Shown one piece after another: positions 8,227 to 17,088 of a DNA stretch of 39,015 nt. Below the pieces are notes generated by a model. The model was not told the origin of the DNA and ran no database searches. It saw only the letters and a list, made by a program, of their open reading frames with translations. The stretch is from contig LT649314.1 in assembly GCA_900128395.1 (NCBI GenBank), forward strand, positions 1 to 39,015. Direction: 5' to 3'. Made by a program: the position numbers and the translations under genes. The DNA is from Stramenopiles sp. TOSAG23-2 (lineage: Eukaryota; Sar). Each line of letters opens with the position of its first letter. Position 1 is the first letter of the stretch.

Positions 8227-9810
8227 TTACTCGGTAGCTGCCATAATTGGATCTTCATCTCCTTCCCAAAACATAGTACGCCTAACTGCTCTTTTCCATT
8301 TTGAAAATTCATTTTGAAATGATTTCTTTGGAGTAAAACGTTTGTTTTCTTTCCATTGTGATTTAATATCATCAATTGATCCCCAAAAACCAACAGCTAA
8401 ACCAGCAACATATGCAGCACCCAATGCCGTAGTCTCAACAATAACTGGACGTACTACTTCAGTATCTAAAATATCAGCTTGTGCTTGTAAAATATCATCA
8501 TTTACAGTCATCCCACCATCAACACGTAGTTGTGATAATTGCACATTGACTTGTTGTTGTTCACAATCTTGAACCATAGCATCAAATACTTCACGTGTTT
8601 GGTAACATACTGCTTCAATGGTTGCACGTAACAAATGGCTTTTATTTGCATACCGTGTTAAGCCTAATATTGCACCACGTGCATGATCTTTCCAATATGG
8701 TGCATATAATCCAGCAAAAGCAGGAACAAAAAAAACACCACCATTATCTTTCGCCGCTTTGTCAGTTACTTCTTGCGGTTTATCAATAATTTGCAAATTA
8801 TCTTTTAACCAATCAACTGCAGCACCCGCAAATGCAACAGAGCCTTCTAATGCATAAACTGTTTTCGCATCTTTACCAAGTTTATATGCAACAGTAGTTA
8901 ATAAACCATGCGTACTTGGAACACAATCTTCACCTGTATTTACTAACATGAAGCATCCAGTGCCATATGTATTTTTAGCTTGACCTGGATCATAAGCAGC
9001 TTGTCCAAATAATGCTGCTTGTTGATCACCTAAAACACCACTAAATGGTATTTTTGACATAGGACCATTTTCAATACCATATCCATAAATTTCAGATGAA
9101 GAACATATCGTTGGCAACACACTAGTTGGTATCCCTAATTTAGCACATATAGTTTCATCCCATGTACATGTTTTAATATCCATTAACAATGTTCTAGAAG
9201 CGTTGCTTACATCGGTTACATGGATGCCATCTTTCGTACCACCAGTTAAATTCCATAATAACCACGTGTCAATAGTACCAAAAAGCACTTCGCCACGTAA
9301 AGCAGCATCTTTTATTGTACCACCTTTACCGGATAATGTATCTTCCTGAGCAAGTAACCACTTTAATTTCGTGCCAGCAAAATATGGACTGATAGGCAAA
9401 CCTACTTTATCTCTTAATTGATCTTGCCCAGCATCATCACTTTTAATCAATTCATCACATATATCTTTTGTCCTCATATCCATCCAAACCAATGCATTAT
9501 AATATGGTTTACCAGTTTCTTTATTCCAAACAACAGTGGTTTCACGTTGATTTGTTATACCAATACAAGCAATTTCATCTGTTTTAATATCACGCTTCAA
9601 TGTATTTTTTGGATTGTCACCACTCATCGCTTGTTGAACAGTATTGGTTACGGATGCTAAAATTTCATTTGGATCATGTTCACATTCTCCTTCATTTGGC
9701 GTATGTTGTGTAAATTCTTGTTGTGCCGTACTTACAATATCACCATTTTTATTAAATATTATGAACCTAGACGATGTAGTACCTTGATCAATTGCACCAA
9801 CATATGACAT
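8227..9810 (-). CDS. Glycerol kinase (FGGY family)
   Basis: 527 residues, a normal length for glycerol kinase, which phosphorylates glycerol with ATP to sn-glycerol 3-phosphate for lipid synthesis or glycolysis. Near the N-terminus are AIDQGTTSSRFIIFN (phosphate-binding loop) and GITNQRETTVVWNKETGKP. Further on are NALVWMDMRTKDICDELI, the SPYFAGTKLKWLL segment, FGTIDTWLLWNLTGG, GVLGDQQAALFGQ (nucleotide/glycerol contacts), NTYGTGCFMLVNTG, FVPAFAGLYAPYWKDHARG, and the C-terminal LRVDGGMTVNDDILQAQADI and ETTALGAAYVAGLA signatures. No transit or signal peptide is visible, so it is probably cytosolic. It diverges from the ankyrin gene, with a TA microsatellite directly 5' of the ATG. The symbol is left empty because the organism is unknown. 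Confidence 0.96.
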   Translation of the reverse strand: MSYVGAIDQGTTSSRFIIFNKNGDIVSTAQQEFTQHTPNEGECEHDPNEILASVTNTVQQAMSGDNPKNTLKRDIKTDEIACIGITNQRETTVVWNKETGKPYYNALVWMDMRTKDICDELIKSDDAGQDQLRDKVGLPISPYFAGTKLKWLLAQEDTLSGKGGTIKDAALRGEVLFGTIDTWLLWNLTGGTKDGIHVTDVSNASRTLLMDIKTCTWDETICAKLGIPTSVLPTICSSSEIYGYGIENGPMSKIPFSGVLGDQQAALFGQAAYDPGQAKNTYGTGCFMLVNTGEDCVPSTHGLLTTVAYKLGKDAKTVYALEGSVAFAGAAVDWLKDNLQIIDKPQEVTDKAAKDNGGVFFVPAFAGLYAPYWKDHARGAILGLTRYANKSHLLRATIEAVCYQTREVFDAMVQDCEQQQVNVQLSQLRVDGGMTVNDDILQAQADILDTEVVRPVIVETTALGAAYVAGLAVGFWGSIDDIKSQWKENKRFTPKKSFQNEFSKWKRAVRRTMFWEGDEDPIMAATE

Positions 9811-10383
9811 TGTATATATATATATATATATGTATCGATATATGCTTCTTTATATATACTTTAATTTGTAGTACGACTTGTTTTAATGTATTTGTAAAAA
9901 TATAATATGCAATGTATTATATCAGTTTATCTTGTTTCTAATAATAATATATACTTTATAGAAAAGAAAAAAGATAATTTTACATGTGCATTGATTCAAG
10001 ATATTGTTGATGTTGTGTGGTGTGTGTATAGAAATCGGAAATCTGTGATGTGCACACAGGCCCCATTCTGGCATTCTTTTGTTTTAAGGAAGTTTCCATT
10101 CCAATTTAAAGTATAGATAAAACTGTTTTAGTCGTCTCCACATCAGTGAAATCAGCTGCAACACGCGCACGGAACAGCAATGGTATGAACCTGTTAATAA
10201 ACAGGCAAAAGTCACTATTTCTACAATATTATATTGATGATATATATATAGTAATATGAAAATAAAAAAACAAGTAATATATATATATACATAGTAGTAA
10301 TCTGTCTACAAAATTAATTTAGAGATATGTATTATATTATTATATATAAAAATAATAAATAAATTATAAATCAAACACATATT
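9811..10383. promoter_or_regulatory. Divergent upstream region between glycerol kinase and ankyrin genes
   Basis: 573 bp, AT-rich with TA microsatellites next to both start codons. A GC-richer patch at about 10010-10200 contains TAGTCGTCT (around 10128-10136), a 9-mer that recurs upstream of other genes here. On the minus strand the patch includes an acceptor-like TTATTAACAG followed by a short open stretch (RARVAADFTDVETTKTVLSI), which could be a chance frame or an upstream exon. A 69-codon plus-strand frame at 9907 has no recognisable feature and I do not call it. Confidence 0.4.
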
Positions 10384-11352
10384 ATGGGTAATTCATGTTC
10401 TACAATCCATGAATCGAGAGCAGATTATTATTATCGTCGTCGTGAACAATATTTGCAAAATAATCGACGTGATCTAATTAGGCCGCAAATACATCATGAA
10501 CTATTGCAATGGACTCGTACAAGACGTACTGTTAAATACAATAAAAAAATGTTGGTTGAACGAGACATGTTTGGATATACTCCATTACATATATGCGCAT
10601 TAAATAATAATTCGAGAGATGCAAAAAATTTTATTAAGCATATGGAAGATATTGAAATAAAAGCTTATACCACCGACCGCACACCATTGCATATTGCTGC
10701 ATTCAATCAATCTTCTGAAGTTGTAGAAGCAATTGTCAAAAGCAGGAAAGCAAATGTGAATGTTGTTGATAAAGATCTTTCTACACCATTTCATTTAGTT
10801 TTCACAACTCGACGTTCTTACACTGCGATTAAAAAAATTACGTATTATTTGATTACAAATGGTGGGAATTTGTTCCAAAAAAATTCGAAAAATTATTCTC
10901 CATTAGATTATTGCATTAATAATGATTATTACAATTTGACTGGAAAGCATCTTGAAAACTATAGCAATGGTTATATTTTTTTACTAGCAAAAAATATGTT
11001 AAGTCAATATTCCGAATTTTACGACAATGGCATGGAAATGATATTCTTATACAATGTTTTACCATATTTAATAGCTGATAAAGAGATGATTACGTTCATT
11101 GCAAAAGAGTGTGCTGATATTAAGATAAGATCAAAACAGAAAAGAGTATCGGATGTAGAAAACAAGGATGATGAACATAAAATATCAGAAGATGATGATG
11201 AAGAAAAGGAGGCAGAAAAAATAAATGCAAATGAAGACGATGATGATGAAGATGATAAATATGAATTTAAAACTTCAGTTAATATGCTTGAAAATGATAT
11301 TAAAAAATTATTGGATCCATATTTATACAAGCAATTGAATATTGTATCTTAA
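10384..11352 (+). CDS. Ankyrin-repeat protein with a likely N-myristoyl/palmitoyl anchor
   Basis: 322 residues. The N-terminus MGNSCSTIHES fits an N-myristoylation signal (Gly2, Ser6) with a neighbouring cysteine for palmitoylation, so membrane attachment is likely. Ankyrin-type repeats follow: DMFGYTPLHICALN (about 60), DRTPLHIAAFNQ (98), DKDLSTPFHLVFT (130), NSKNYSPLDYCINN (170). Ankyrin arrays mediate protein-protein contacts, so this is a candidate membrane-tethered adaptor rather than an enzyme. Residues about 255-290 are strongly acidic (EDDDEEKEAEK..., EDDDDEDDK), followed by a short C-terminal helix. No partner can be named. The ATG at 10384 is chosen because the MGNSCS context begins exactly there. 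Confidence 0.8.
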   Translation: MGNSCSTIHESRADYYYRRREQYLQNNRRDLIRPQIHHELLQWTRTRRTVKYNKKMLVERDMFGYTPLHICALNNNSRDAKNFIKHMEDIEIKAYTTDRTPLHIAAFNQSSEVVEAIVKSRKANVNVVDKDLSTPFHLVFTTRRSYTAIKKITYYLITNGGNLFQKNSKNYSPLDYCINNDYYNLTGKHLENYSNGYIFLLAKNMLSQYSEFYDNGMEMIFLYNVLPYLIADKEMITFIAKECADIKIRSKQKRVSDVENKDDEHKISEDDDEEKEAEKINANEDDDDEDDKYEFKTSVNMLENDIKKLLDPYLYKQLNIVS

Positions 11353-11909
11353 AAGGAATATACTTTTTTTTTGCTTTAAGAAAAATATTTCCACGTATAA
11401 TTGCATGTGCGAGATAAAAAAAATTAAATGTTTAAATAAAAGTTGTATATTTTATGATACACCAAGTCCTCGCGGTAAACCGCTGGAATATACGAGGTAC
11501 AAAACCTCCTTAAAATTTTCACTCTCGTCATTTTTCTCCCTTATGGTACACTATTTTATTTTTCACGGGTTGAAGTGCTGAAAATTATTTTCTTCCGTCA
11601 TCACCCATTATTATATGAGTCATTTATTTATATTAATAATATGGACACAGCATTGGAAATAAAAATGAAAAACAACATATCCACATTTATTTCATCATTT
11701 ATTCAAGAAGAGATTTGCCAGTTTGCATCATAAAATACCTACCACACAAATAATTAAGAGACATACTATATTCATCATTATAGAATTGTATTTAACAAGA
11801 GATCGTACCATATATCATAATAGTCTATATAATATAATCGCCAGTAATACATAAAATATAAAAGTGCGTGTGTGTGTGTGCGTGCGTGTATTTATATATC
11901 AATATAAAG
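11353..11909. other. Intergenic region with a small GC-rich hairpin patch
   Basis: 557 bp between the ankyrin and CYP51 genes. At 11468-11508 a GC-richer patch contains GCGG-TAAA-CCGC (11472-11483), enclosed by CCTC (11468-11471) and GAGG (11494-11497). GAGGT can alternatively pair with ACCTC about five bases downstream. A (GT)n tract lies at about 11866-11890. A frame at 11342-11581 is cysteine/phenylalanine-rich with no motif and is not called. Confidence 0.4.
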
Positions 11910-13778
11910 ATGATGCTTCTAATTCTTGCTTCTGTATTTATTATCCTTGCATTAATATTTATTTATGTTTTTACAAATAAAGGCAACGTATCAAATTTAC
12001 CAGCAACAGCAAAATTGCCACCCGTCGTCACAACACATATTCCATTAGTCGGTGGGATTGTATCATTTCTACAAGATCCGTTGGGTACAGTAGCTAATGC
12101 AAAAAAAAGATATGGAAATGTTTTTACGATTAATATGTTTCACATTCGTTCTACTTTTTTAATAGGTAGCGAGGCACATAAAGCTTTTTTTGAAGCAATG
12201 GATGATGAACTTGACCAAGCTCCTTGCTATCGTTTTATGATACCAGTATTTGGCAAAGGAGTTGTTTACGATGCACCGTTAAGAAAAAGAAGACAACAAA
12301 TGCGCTTTTTAGGCGGTTCATTAAGACCAACGGAATTGAAGCGTTATCCAGGAATTATTGCCAAGGAAGCATATGATTTTTTCAAGAAATTTTGTATAAA
12401 ATCTGAACAAGCAAATGGTGGTAGAACAATTGATTTGTTGCCGACGATGGCAGATTTAACAATATTAACAGCAAGTGCAACGTTACATGGCCCAGAAGTA
12501 CGGAAGCATTTATATAAAGATGTATCACGTCTATTTGCTGAATTAGATAAAGGTATTTCACCACTATCTATATTATTTCCATATGCGCCAACACCGGCAC
12601 ACAGGGGAAGAGATAAGGCACACAAAGGTATGATTGAGCTTTTTTCCAAAGTTATACGAGAGCGACGTGCAAAGCAGGCAACGGAAGGGAAGAAAGCAAA
12701 AAAAGGGGTTGATATGTTGCAAAAATTAATGGATTCAACCTATAAGGATGGAACTCCAGTACCAGAACATGAAATAGCCGGACTTTTAATTTCAGCATTG
12801 TTTGCTGGACAACACACGTCCTCTATCACGTTGACGTGGACGTTATTGTTTTTATTAAATGATAAAAAAAAAGGTGGTAAATGGCTGGAGAAAATTTTAA
12901 CTGAATTAAAAGAAGTAGAAGCTGTACCTGGTAATTTTGCCAAAGGAATCGTAACACATGAAGAAGTGTTTAAAATGGATATTTTACATGCATGTATTAA
13001 AGAAGCGTTGCGTTTATTTCCACCACTAATATTTTTAATGAGACGAGTAGTTAACAAGCCATTGAATGTGTGTGGTTATACCGTACCTGTTGGTTACAAT
13101 GTATGGGTATCAAATGCTGTTGCCCAACGTTTACCTGAAGTCTTTGAAAATCCAGATGTATACGATCCATCAAGATGGTTATCATTTGATATTCGTAAAT
13201 TGCCACCATATTCCTTCATAGGTTTTGGTGCAGGGATACATACTTGTATGGGAGAATCATTTGCATTTATGCAGTTGCGAACGATATTAACAGTAGTTTT
13301 ATCAATGTTTGATTTAGAAATGATGGGTAAATTGCCACCTGCCAGTTATGAAGCTATGGTTGTAATGCCAGAAGGACCAAATATGATTAAATTTGTACCT
13401 AAAGAAGATGATAAAAATAACAACAGTAAAAATACTGGGAGTCAAAATGACCAAAGCAATGAGGATGAAAGCGAGAAAATAGTAAAAGGACCATCTTTTA
13501 CAAAAAAGGAAACGGACATTGGTGCAAGAACTATGAATGAAGAAATATCAAAAACGTATTCTCTAGATGAAATTGCGAAACATAATAATCGTGATGATTT
13601 ATGGATTATTGTTAAAGGAAAAGTGTATGATGTAACTACCTACTTACCCGTACATCAAGGTGGAGATGCTATATTAAAATGGGCTGGTAAAGATGCTACA
13701 AAAGGTGTTTATGGACCACAACATCCTACGACAGTGCCAAAATTGTTAGAGAGATATTATATTGGTGATGTAATGTAA
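11910..13778 (+). CDS. CYP51: Sterol 14-alpha-demethylase (CYP51) fused to cytochrome b5
   Basis: 622 residues from the ATG at 11910. An N-terminal membrane anchor (MMLLILASVFIILALIFIYV) would place it in the ER. The P450 part shows the CYP51-type B'/C region FGKGVVYDAPLRKRRQQMRF, the I-helix AGQHTSSITLTWTLL, the ExxR motif KEALRLFPPL, and the haem loop FIGFGAGIHTCMGE with Cys446 as axial ligand. CYP51 removes the 14-alpha methyl group of lanosterol, obtusifoliol or cycloartenol derivatives using O2 and NADPH-derived electrons. After a polar linker (about 495-545) comes a cytochrome b5 domain (about 547-622: YSLDEIAKHN, LWIIVKGKVYDVTTYL) with haem-ligand candidates His582 in HQGG and His605 in GPQHP. 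Cytochrome b5 can supply an electron to P450s, so the fusion is probably a tethered donor. An earlier ATG at 11868 lies in GT-repeat sequence and would add Cys/Val-rich residues; I reject it. Confidence 0.9.
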   Translation: MMLLILASVFIILALIFIYVFTNKGNVSNLPATAKLPPVVTTHIPLVGGIVSFLQDPLGTVANAKKRYGNVFTINMFHIRSTFLIGSEAHKAFFEAMDDELDQAPCYRFMIPVFGKGVVYDAPLRKRRQQMRFLGGSLRPTELKRYPGIIAKEAYDFFKKFCIKSEQANGGRTIDLLPTMADLTILTASATLHGPEVRKHLYKDVSRLFAELDKGISPLSILFPYAPTPAHRGRDKAHKGMIELFSKVIRERRAKQATEGKKAKKGVDMLQKLMDSTYKDGTPVPEHEIAGLLISALFAGQHTSSITLTWTLLFLLNDKKKGGKWLEKILTELKEVEAVPGNFAKGIVTHEEVFKMDILHACIKEALRLFPPLIFLMRRVVNKPLNVCGYTVPVGYNVWVSNAVAQRLPEVFENPDVYDPSRWLSFDIRKLPPYSFIGFGAGIHTCMGESFAFMQLRTILTVVLSMFDLEMMGKLPPASYEAMVVMPEGPNMIKFVPKEDDKNNNSKNTGSQNDQSNEDESEKIVKGPSFTKKETDIGARTMNEEISKTYSLDEIAKHNNRDDLWIIVKGKVYDVTTYLPVHQGGDAILKWAGKDATKGVYGPQHPTTVPKLLERYYIGDVM

Positions 13779-14739
13779 TTTTGTGATATACAATCATATA
13801 CGATTATGAGAATAATCGTGTAAAATGATATATATATACCGAGTTCGTATATATGTATTATCTGCACATTTAAAGAGAGAATGATGTGTATGATGTGTGT
13901 CTAGATACAATTTTAATAATTTCGAAAATATTTTAGTTAAAAATGCAACTAAAATTCAAAATGTTTTTATATATAAAATGTTCTCTTACTCATATATATA
14001 TATATACGTGTAATTCTTTCTGGAGAGTAGGAATTATCATGAGTAAATTAAAAAATAAGTTACGATATGTACATTAATTTTACCAGCATACTATGTACAT
14101 ACGCGTACACAAAATCTATAAACATTTTACGACGTCGTAGTTTTTTTGTACGTAAATTTTTATTATATTATAATGAAATTAAAGCACATATCATATTAGC
14201 ATTTTTTCTTACGAATATATTTTTGTATATTAAATTAATTAAATTACTCTGCCCCTGACTTTCACACCATATACTTTTTCTCTCTCTCGTTTCTACTAAA
14301 AAGTACGTATTGTGTTACAACAACTTTCCCCTTTTTATTATTTTTTCTCTCTTTTGTCTCTACTACTTTTCTATCTTATATTTTGTGATACCTAAAAAAT
14401 ATTAAATATATTATTTCGATCCATTTGTTTTTTTCTCTCCTTTTTTTCACTTTCCACTACTTATTATTTTCTTGTTCTCTCCTCCTATTTTCTCTCTCTC
14501 TCTCTCTCTCTCTTTTTATTATTCTTTTCGCTCCCCTTTTCTTTTCTATTTCCCTCTCTCTCTCTCTCTCTCTCTTATATATTGGCAATAAATCATTATA
14601 TACAATACGTAAAATTTTTTCATAAAATCTTGATCGTACCTTTTCATTATCACCGATTGCAATATATATATTTCAAACATATATATCTAGACATGCATAC
14701 AACTTTACTTCGATTGACATCGCTAGGATTGCTTTTCAA
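13779..14739. other. Convergent 3' region with CT microsatellites
   Basis: 961 bp between the stop codons of the CYP51 gene and the minus-strand unknown gene. The stretch 14270-14580 is strongly pyrimidine-rich on the plus strand, with (CT)n tracts at about 14490-14513 and 14554-14574. TA microsatellites lie at 13828 and 13993. Frames in the pyrimidine tract code for Leu/Phe/Ser repeats and are not genes. Confidence 0.5.
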
Positions 14740-16377
14740 TCATAGATAACCAACCAATTCTATGTTGAAACCTGAATCATTTGCAGCATTTTCATCTGGA
14801 AGATTAAGCTGTTGTGATAACATATTCACATCTTCATCCACTTGATGTATGGGACTAGACGAATTTTCATCTCTTTCATTTTCATTACGAAATACGGAAG
14901 AAATGTTATCACCAATATCAAGATTAGCATCTACTTCGATTGCAAAATCATTATCAGTTAAACTCATTTGTGAAATCTCTGAGGTTGGCGCATCAATATA
15001 AGCAGCTTCATCTTGCCCCAATCCATCCGCTTCATAATCGAGTTCATCTTCGTTTTCATCAGCGTTGTTATGATTTTCATCTTGTTGAAAATCATCTTCG
15101 TTTTCATTAGCGTTGTTATGATTTGCATCTGGTTGATAACCGGTAAAAATTGATATACGAGTGCCATCCGCACAAAGCTGTTCTTGATTCCTAAGAAAAG
15201 CACCAGTTTGCATACGAGACCTGCGATCTAATGGCTTTGTAAGGCTTTCGCTATGTATAGCAACGTTCTTTTTACGTTCTGGCGTTTCAAATGTTAATTG
15301 CTTTTTCGCTACATCATCATCATTATGATTTACATTTCCACTCCTCGATGTTAAAACATTTCGACCAGTTCTTGATTTTTTAAGACTACTACCGGCACGA
15401 CTACTACTAATGTCATCAGAAGTATTATCGGCAACAACACGCGTACTGCTTTTTGAAGATTTACTACGGCTGGATTTTTTCTTCTTTTTGTTTTTTCGTT
15501 TACGTTTTTTTGATCCATTGTTGTTACTTTTGCCAGTAGTATTAGAACTACGACCTCTAATGGTTTTTTTCCTTGACAACGAGGTATCACTTTCATCGCC
15601 ACTACTGCTATCCCTTTCGAAAATATTTTCAGAAGGTACACAATTTACCGGAACAAGTTGCGTAAATTCTTCACGTTCCCAATAATTATTTTTTCCAATT
15701 ACACGAGCTGCAACTTTAAACCACATAAATGAATTGGAAAGATGCCCATTTACGTATTCCTCGCATTTAATAGGCATAGTTTTACTTTCATCCTCTTTTT
15801 CGCATATCGAAACTTTTAGTTTCACAGGAAATGTCATACTACCAACGTAGTGTGTATCAGTTTCTTGTAAGAATTTCACGGCTGGTGGCTGAGGTAGCGG
15901 CTTGTTTTTTTTCACTTCAAAGTCAAACAACTTAAATTTATGTTTTTTCAGTACAAGGAATTGCCCATCTTTTTCCACTAAACGCTTTGGAAATTGAACA
16001 GGGTATGATTGCCCCACGCGTATGGTCAATGCTTGATCCTCAGCTGTAACAATACGTCTTCCGTTGACTTGTTCATCTTTCATATTGTTTTCACCAACAA
16101 AGAATATATTATTCAAATGCAATATCATTGGGGTAGAAATGATCAACGGTGAAAAGTTGGAATTAATTTTGCCAGTTTTTGGATCACAGCGTAGAATAGT
16201 CATACAATCGAAATCTGTATTAGGATTATTATTTGCATAATTTAAGTTTCTTTGTTGAATAAAACTTCTTGGTGAAGAACGTCTTGCTGCTTCAGATGAC
16301 ATATTGTAATCTTGTATGTTTACACTATTGGTGTGGTTAACATTGATTCTTAACGGTGGAGAAGCATGACTTGACAT
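14740..16377 (-). CDS. Unrecognised protein, probably nuclear (basic and acidic low-complexity halves)
   Basis: 545 residues; I do not recognise a family. Residues about 55-250 look folded, with mixed hydrophobic and charged sequence such as CMTILRCDPKTGKI, PLIISTPMILHLNNIFFVG, KHKFKLFDFEVKKNKP, FPVKLKVSICEKE and SFMWFKVAARVIGK. This is followed by a very basic Lys/Arg/Ser tract (KKRKRKNKKKKKSSRSKSSK), a likely nuclear localisation signal or nucleic-acid-binding tail. The C-terminal third is acidic and Asn-rich, with an imperfect internal repeat ANHNNANENEDDF / ENHNNADENEDEL (about 15045-15135 in DNA). A chromatin or transcription protein would fit but this is not shown. It diverges from the FAS1 gene. 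Confidence 0.75.
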   Translation of the reverse strand: MSSHASPPLRINVNHTNSVNIQDYNMSSEAARRSSPRSFIQQRNLNYANNNPNTDFDCMTILRCDPKTGKINSNFSPLIISTPMILHLNNIFFVGENNMKDEQVNGRRIVTAEDQALTIRVGQSYPVQFPKRLVEKDGQFLVLKKHKFKLFDFEVKKNKPLPQPPAVKFLQETDTHYVGSMTFPVKLKVSICEKEDESKTMPIKCEEYVNGHLSNSFMWFKVAARVIGKNNYWEREEFTQLVPVNCVPSENIFERDSSSGDESDTSLSRKKTIRGRSSNTTGKSNNNGSKKRKRKNKKKKKSSRSKSSKSSTRVVADNTSDDISSSRAGSSLKKSRTGRNVLTSRSGNVNHNDDDVAKKQLTFETPERKKNVAIHSESLTKPLDRRSRMQTGAFLRNQEQLCADGTRISIFTGYQPDANHNNANENEDDFQQDENHNNADENEDELDYEADGLGQDEAAYIDAPTSEISQMSLTDNDFAIEVDANLDIGDNISSVFRNENERDENSSSPIHQVDEDVNMLSQQLNLPDENAANDSGFNIELVGYL

Positions 16378-17088
16378 TGTAAACTTTCCTCTTTTCCTTT
16401 TCTTTCTTAAATTCTTGTGGTTTGCTTCACGTCTAATATTATTTTGTTTGGTTTCAAATATATATATATATATTAATATATATCTATTATATCTATGTGT
16501 GTTATATGTATTGACTCTTGTTTGTCGATAGTATATATAGTATATTTGTCAAATTACACCTGTATTTCCATTGTATTTCCATTGTAAATAAGACCTCTTA
16601 CACAATAGCTAAGTTTGCCTCTATTTATTATATAATCTTTTGGAAATATTATTGTAATCTTATTTGTATATTAAAAATATCCGAAAACCAGGGGATCTCT
16701 TTTTGTTGGTATGGTATTATATTGGATTTCCCATAATATATAAATATCATTTTTTTTACCAGTTTCAAGACTTTTTGTTTTATCTATCAAAGTGCAAAAA
16801 TATGAACTGTTTTTCCTTTTCATGGTTTTTATATTCAGTAAAAAATGTAAATTCGAGCTTCACAAAAATTCTTCAGATTCAGCAGTGTCGTCATTTTTCA
16901 CACAACACAAACACAACAAATATAGCCACAAAATTACCCAATTATCTATAATATCTTCATATAGTCAATACAGATCAACTGTGATAAATACACATCAATT
17001 AGAAGTTTACATTCAAATATAATCGTGTATACAATATACTAAGGAAATTCACAAATACAATATACATAGTTACATCAGATAAACAATC
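16378..17088. promoter_or_regulatory. Divergent upstream region of the unknown gene and the FAS1 gene
   Basis: 711 bp, AT-rich, with a TA microsatellite at about 16459-16485 near the minus-strand start. Three overlapping frames (16518-17022) code for Phe/Tyr/Ile-rich sequence without motifs and I treat them as chance. No regulatory motif stands out. Confidence 0.4.

Noticed and set aside
9907-10116. 69-codon plus-strand frame upstream of the ankyrin gene
   Set aside because: No family features, AT-biased composition, inside a divergent promoter region.
11868-11909. Upstream ATG of the CYP51 frame
   Set aside because: It lies in a GT/GC microsatellite and adds MCVCACVY-type residues before a normal membrane anchor that begins at 11910.
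14425-14625. Leu/Ser/Phe-rich frame in the CT microsatellite region
   Set aside because: It is a translation of (CT)n repeats in a convergent 3' region.
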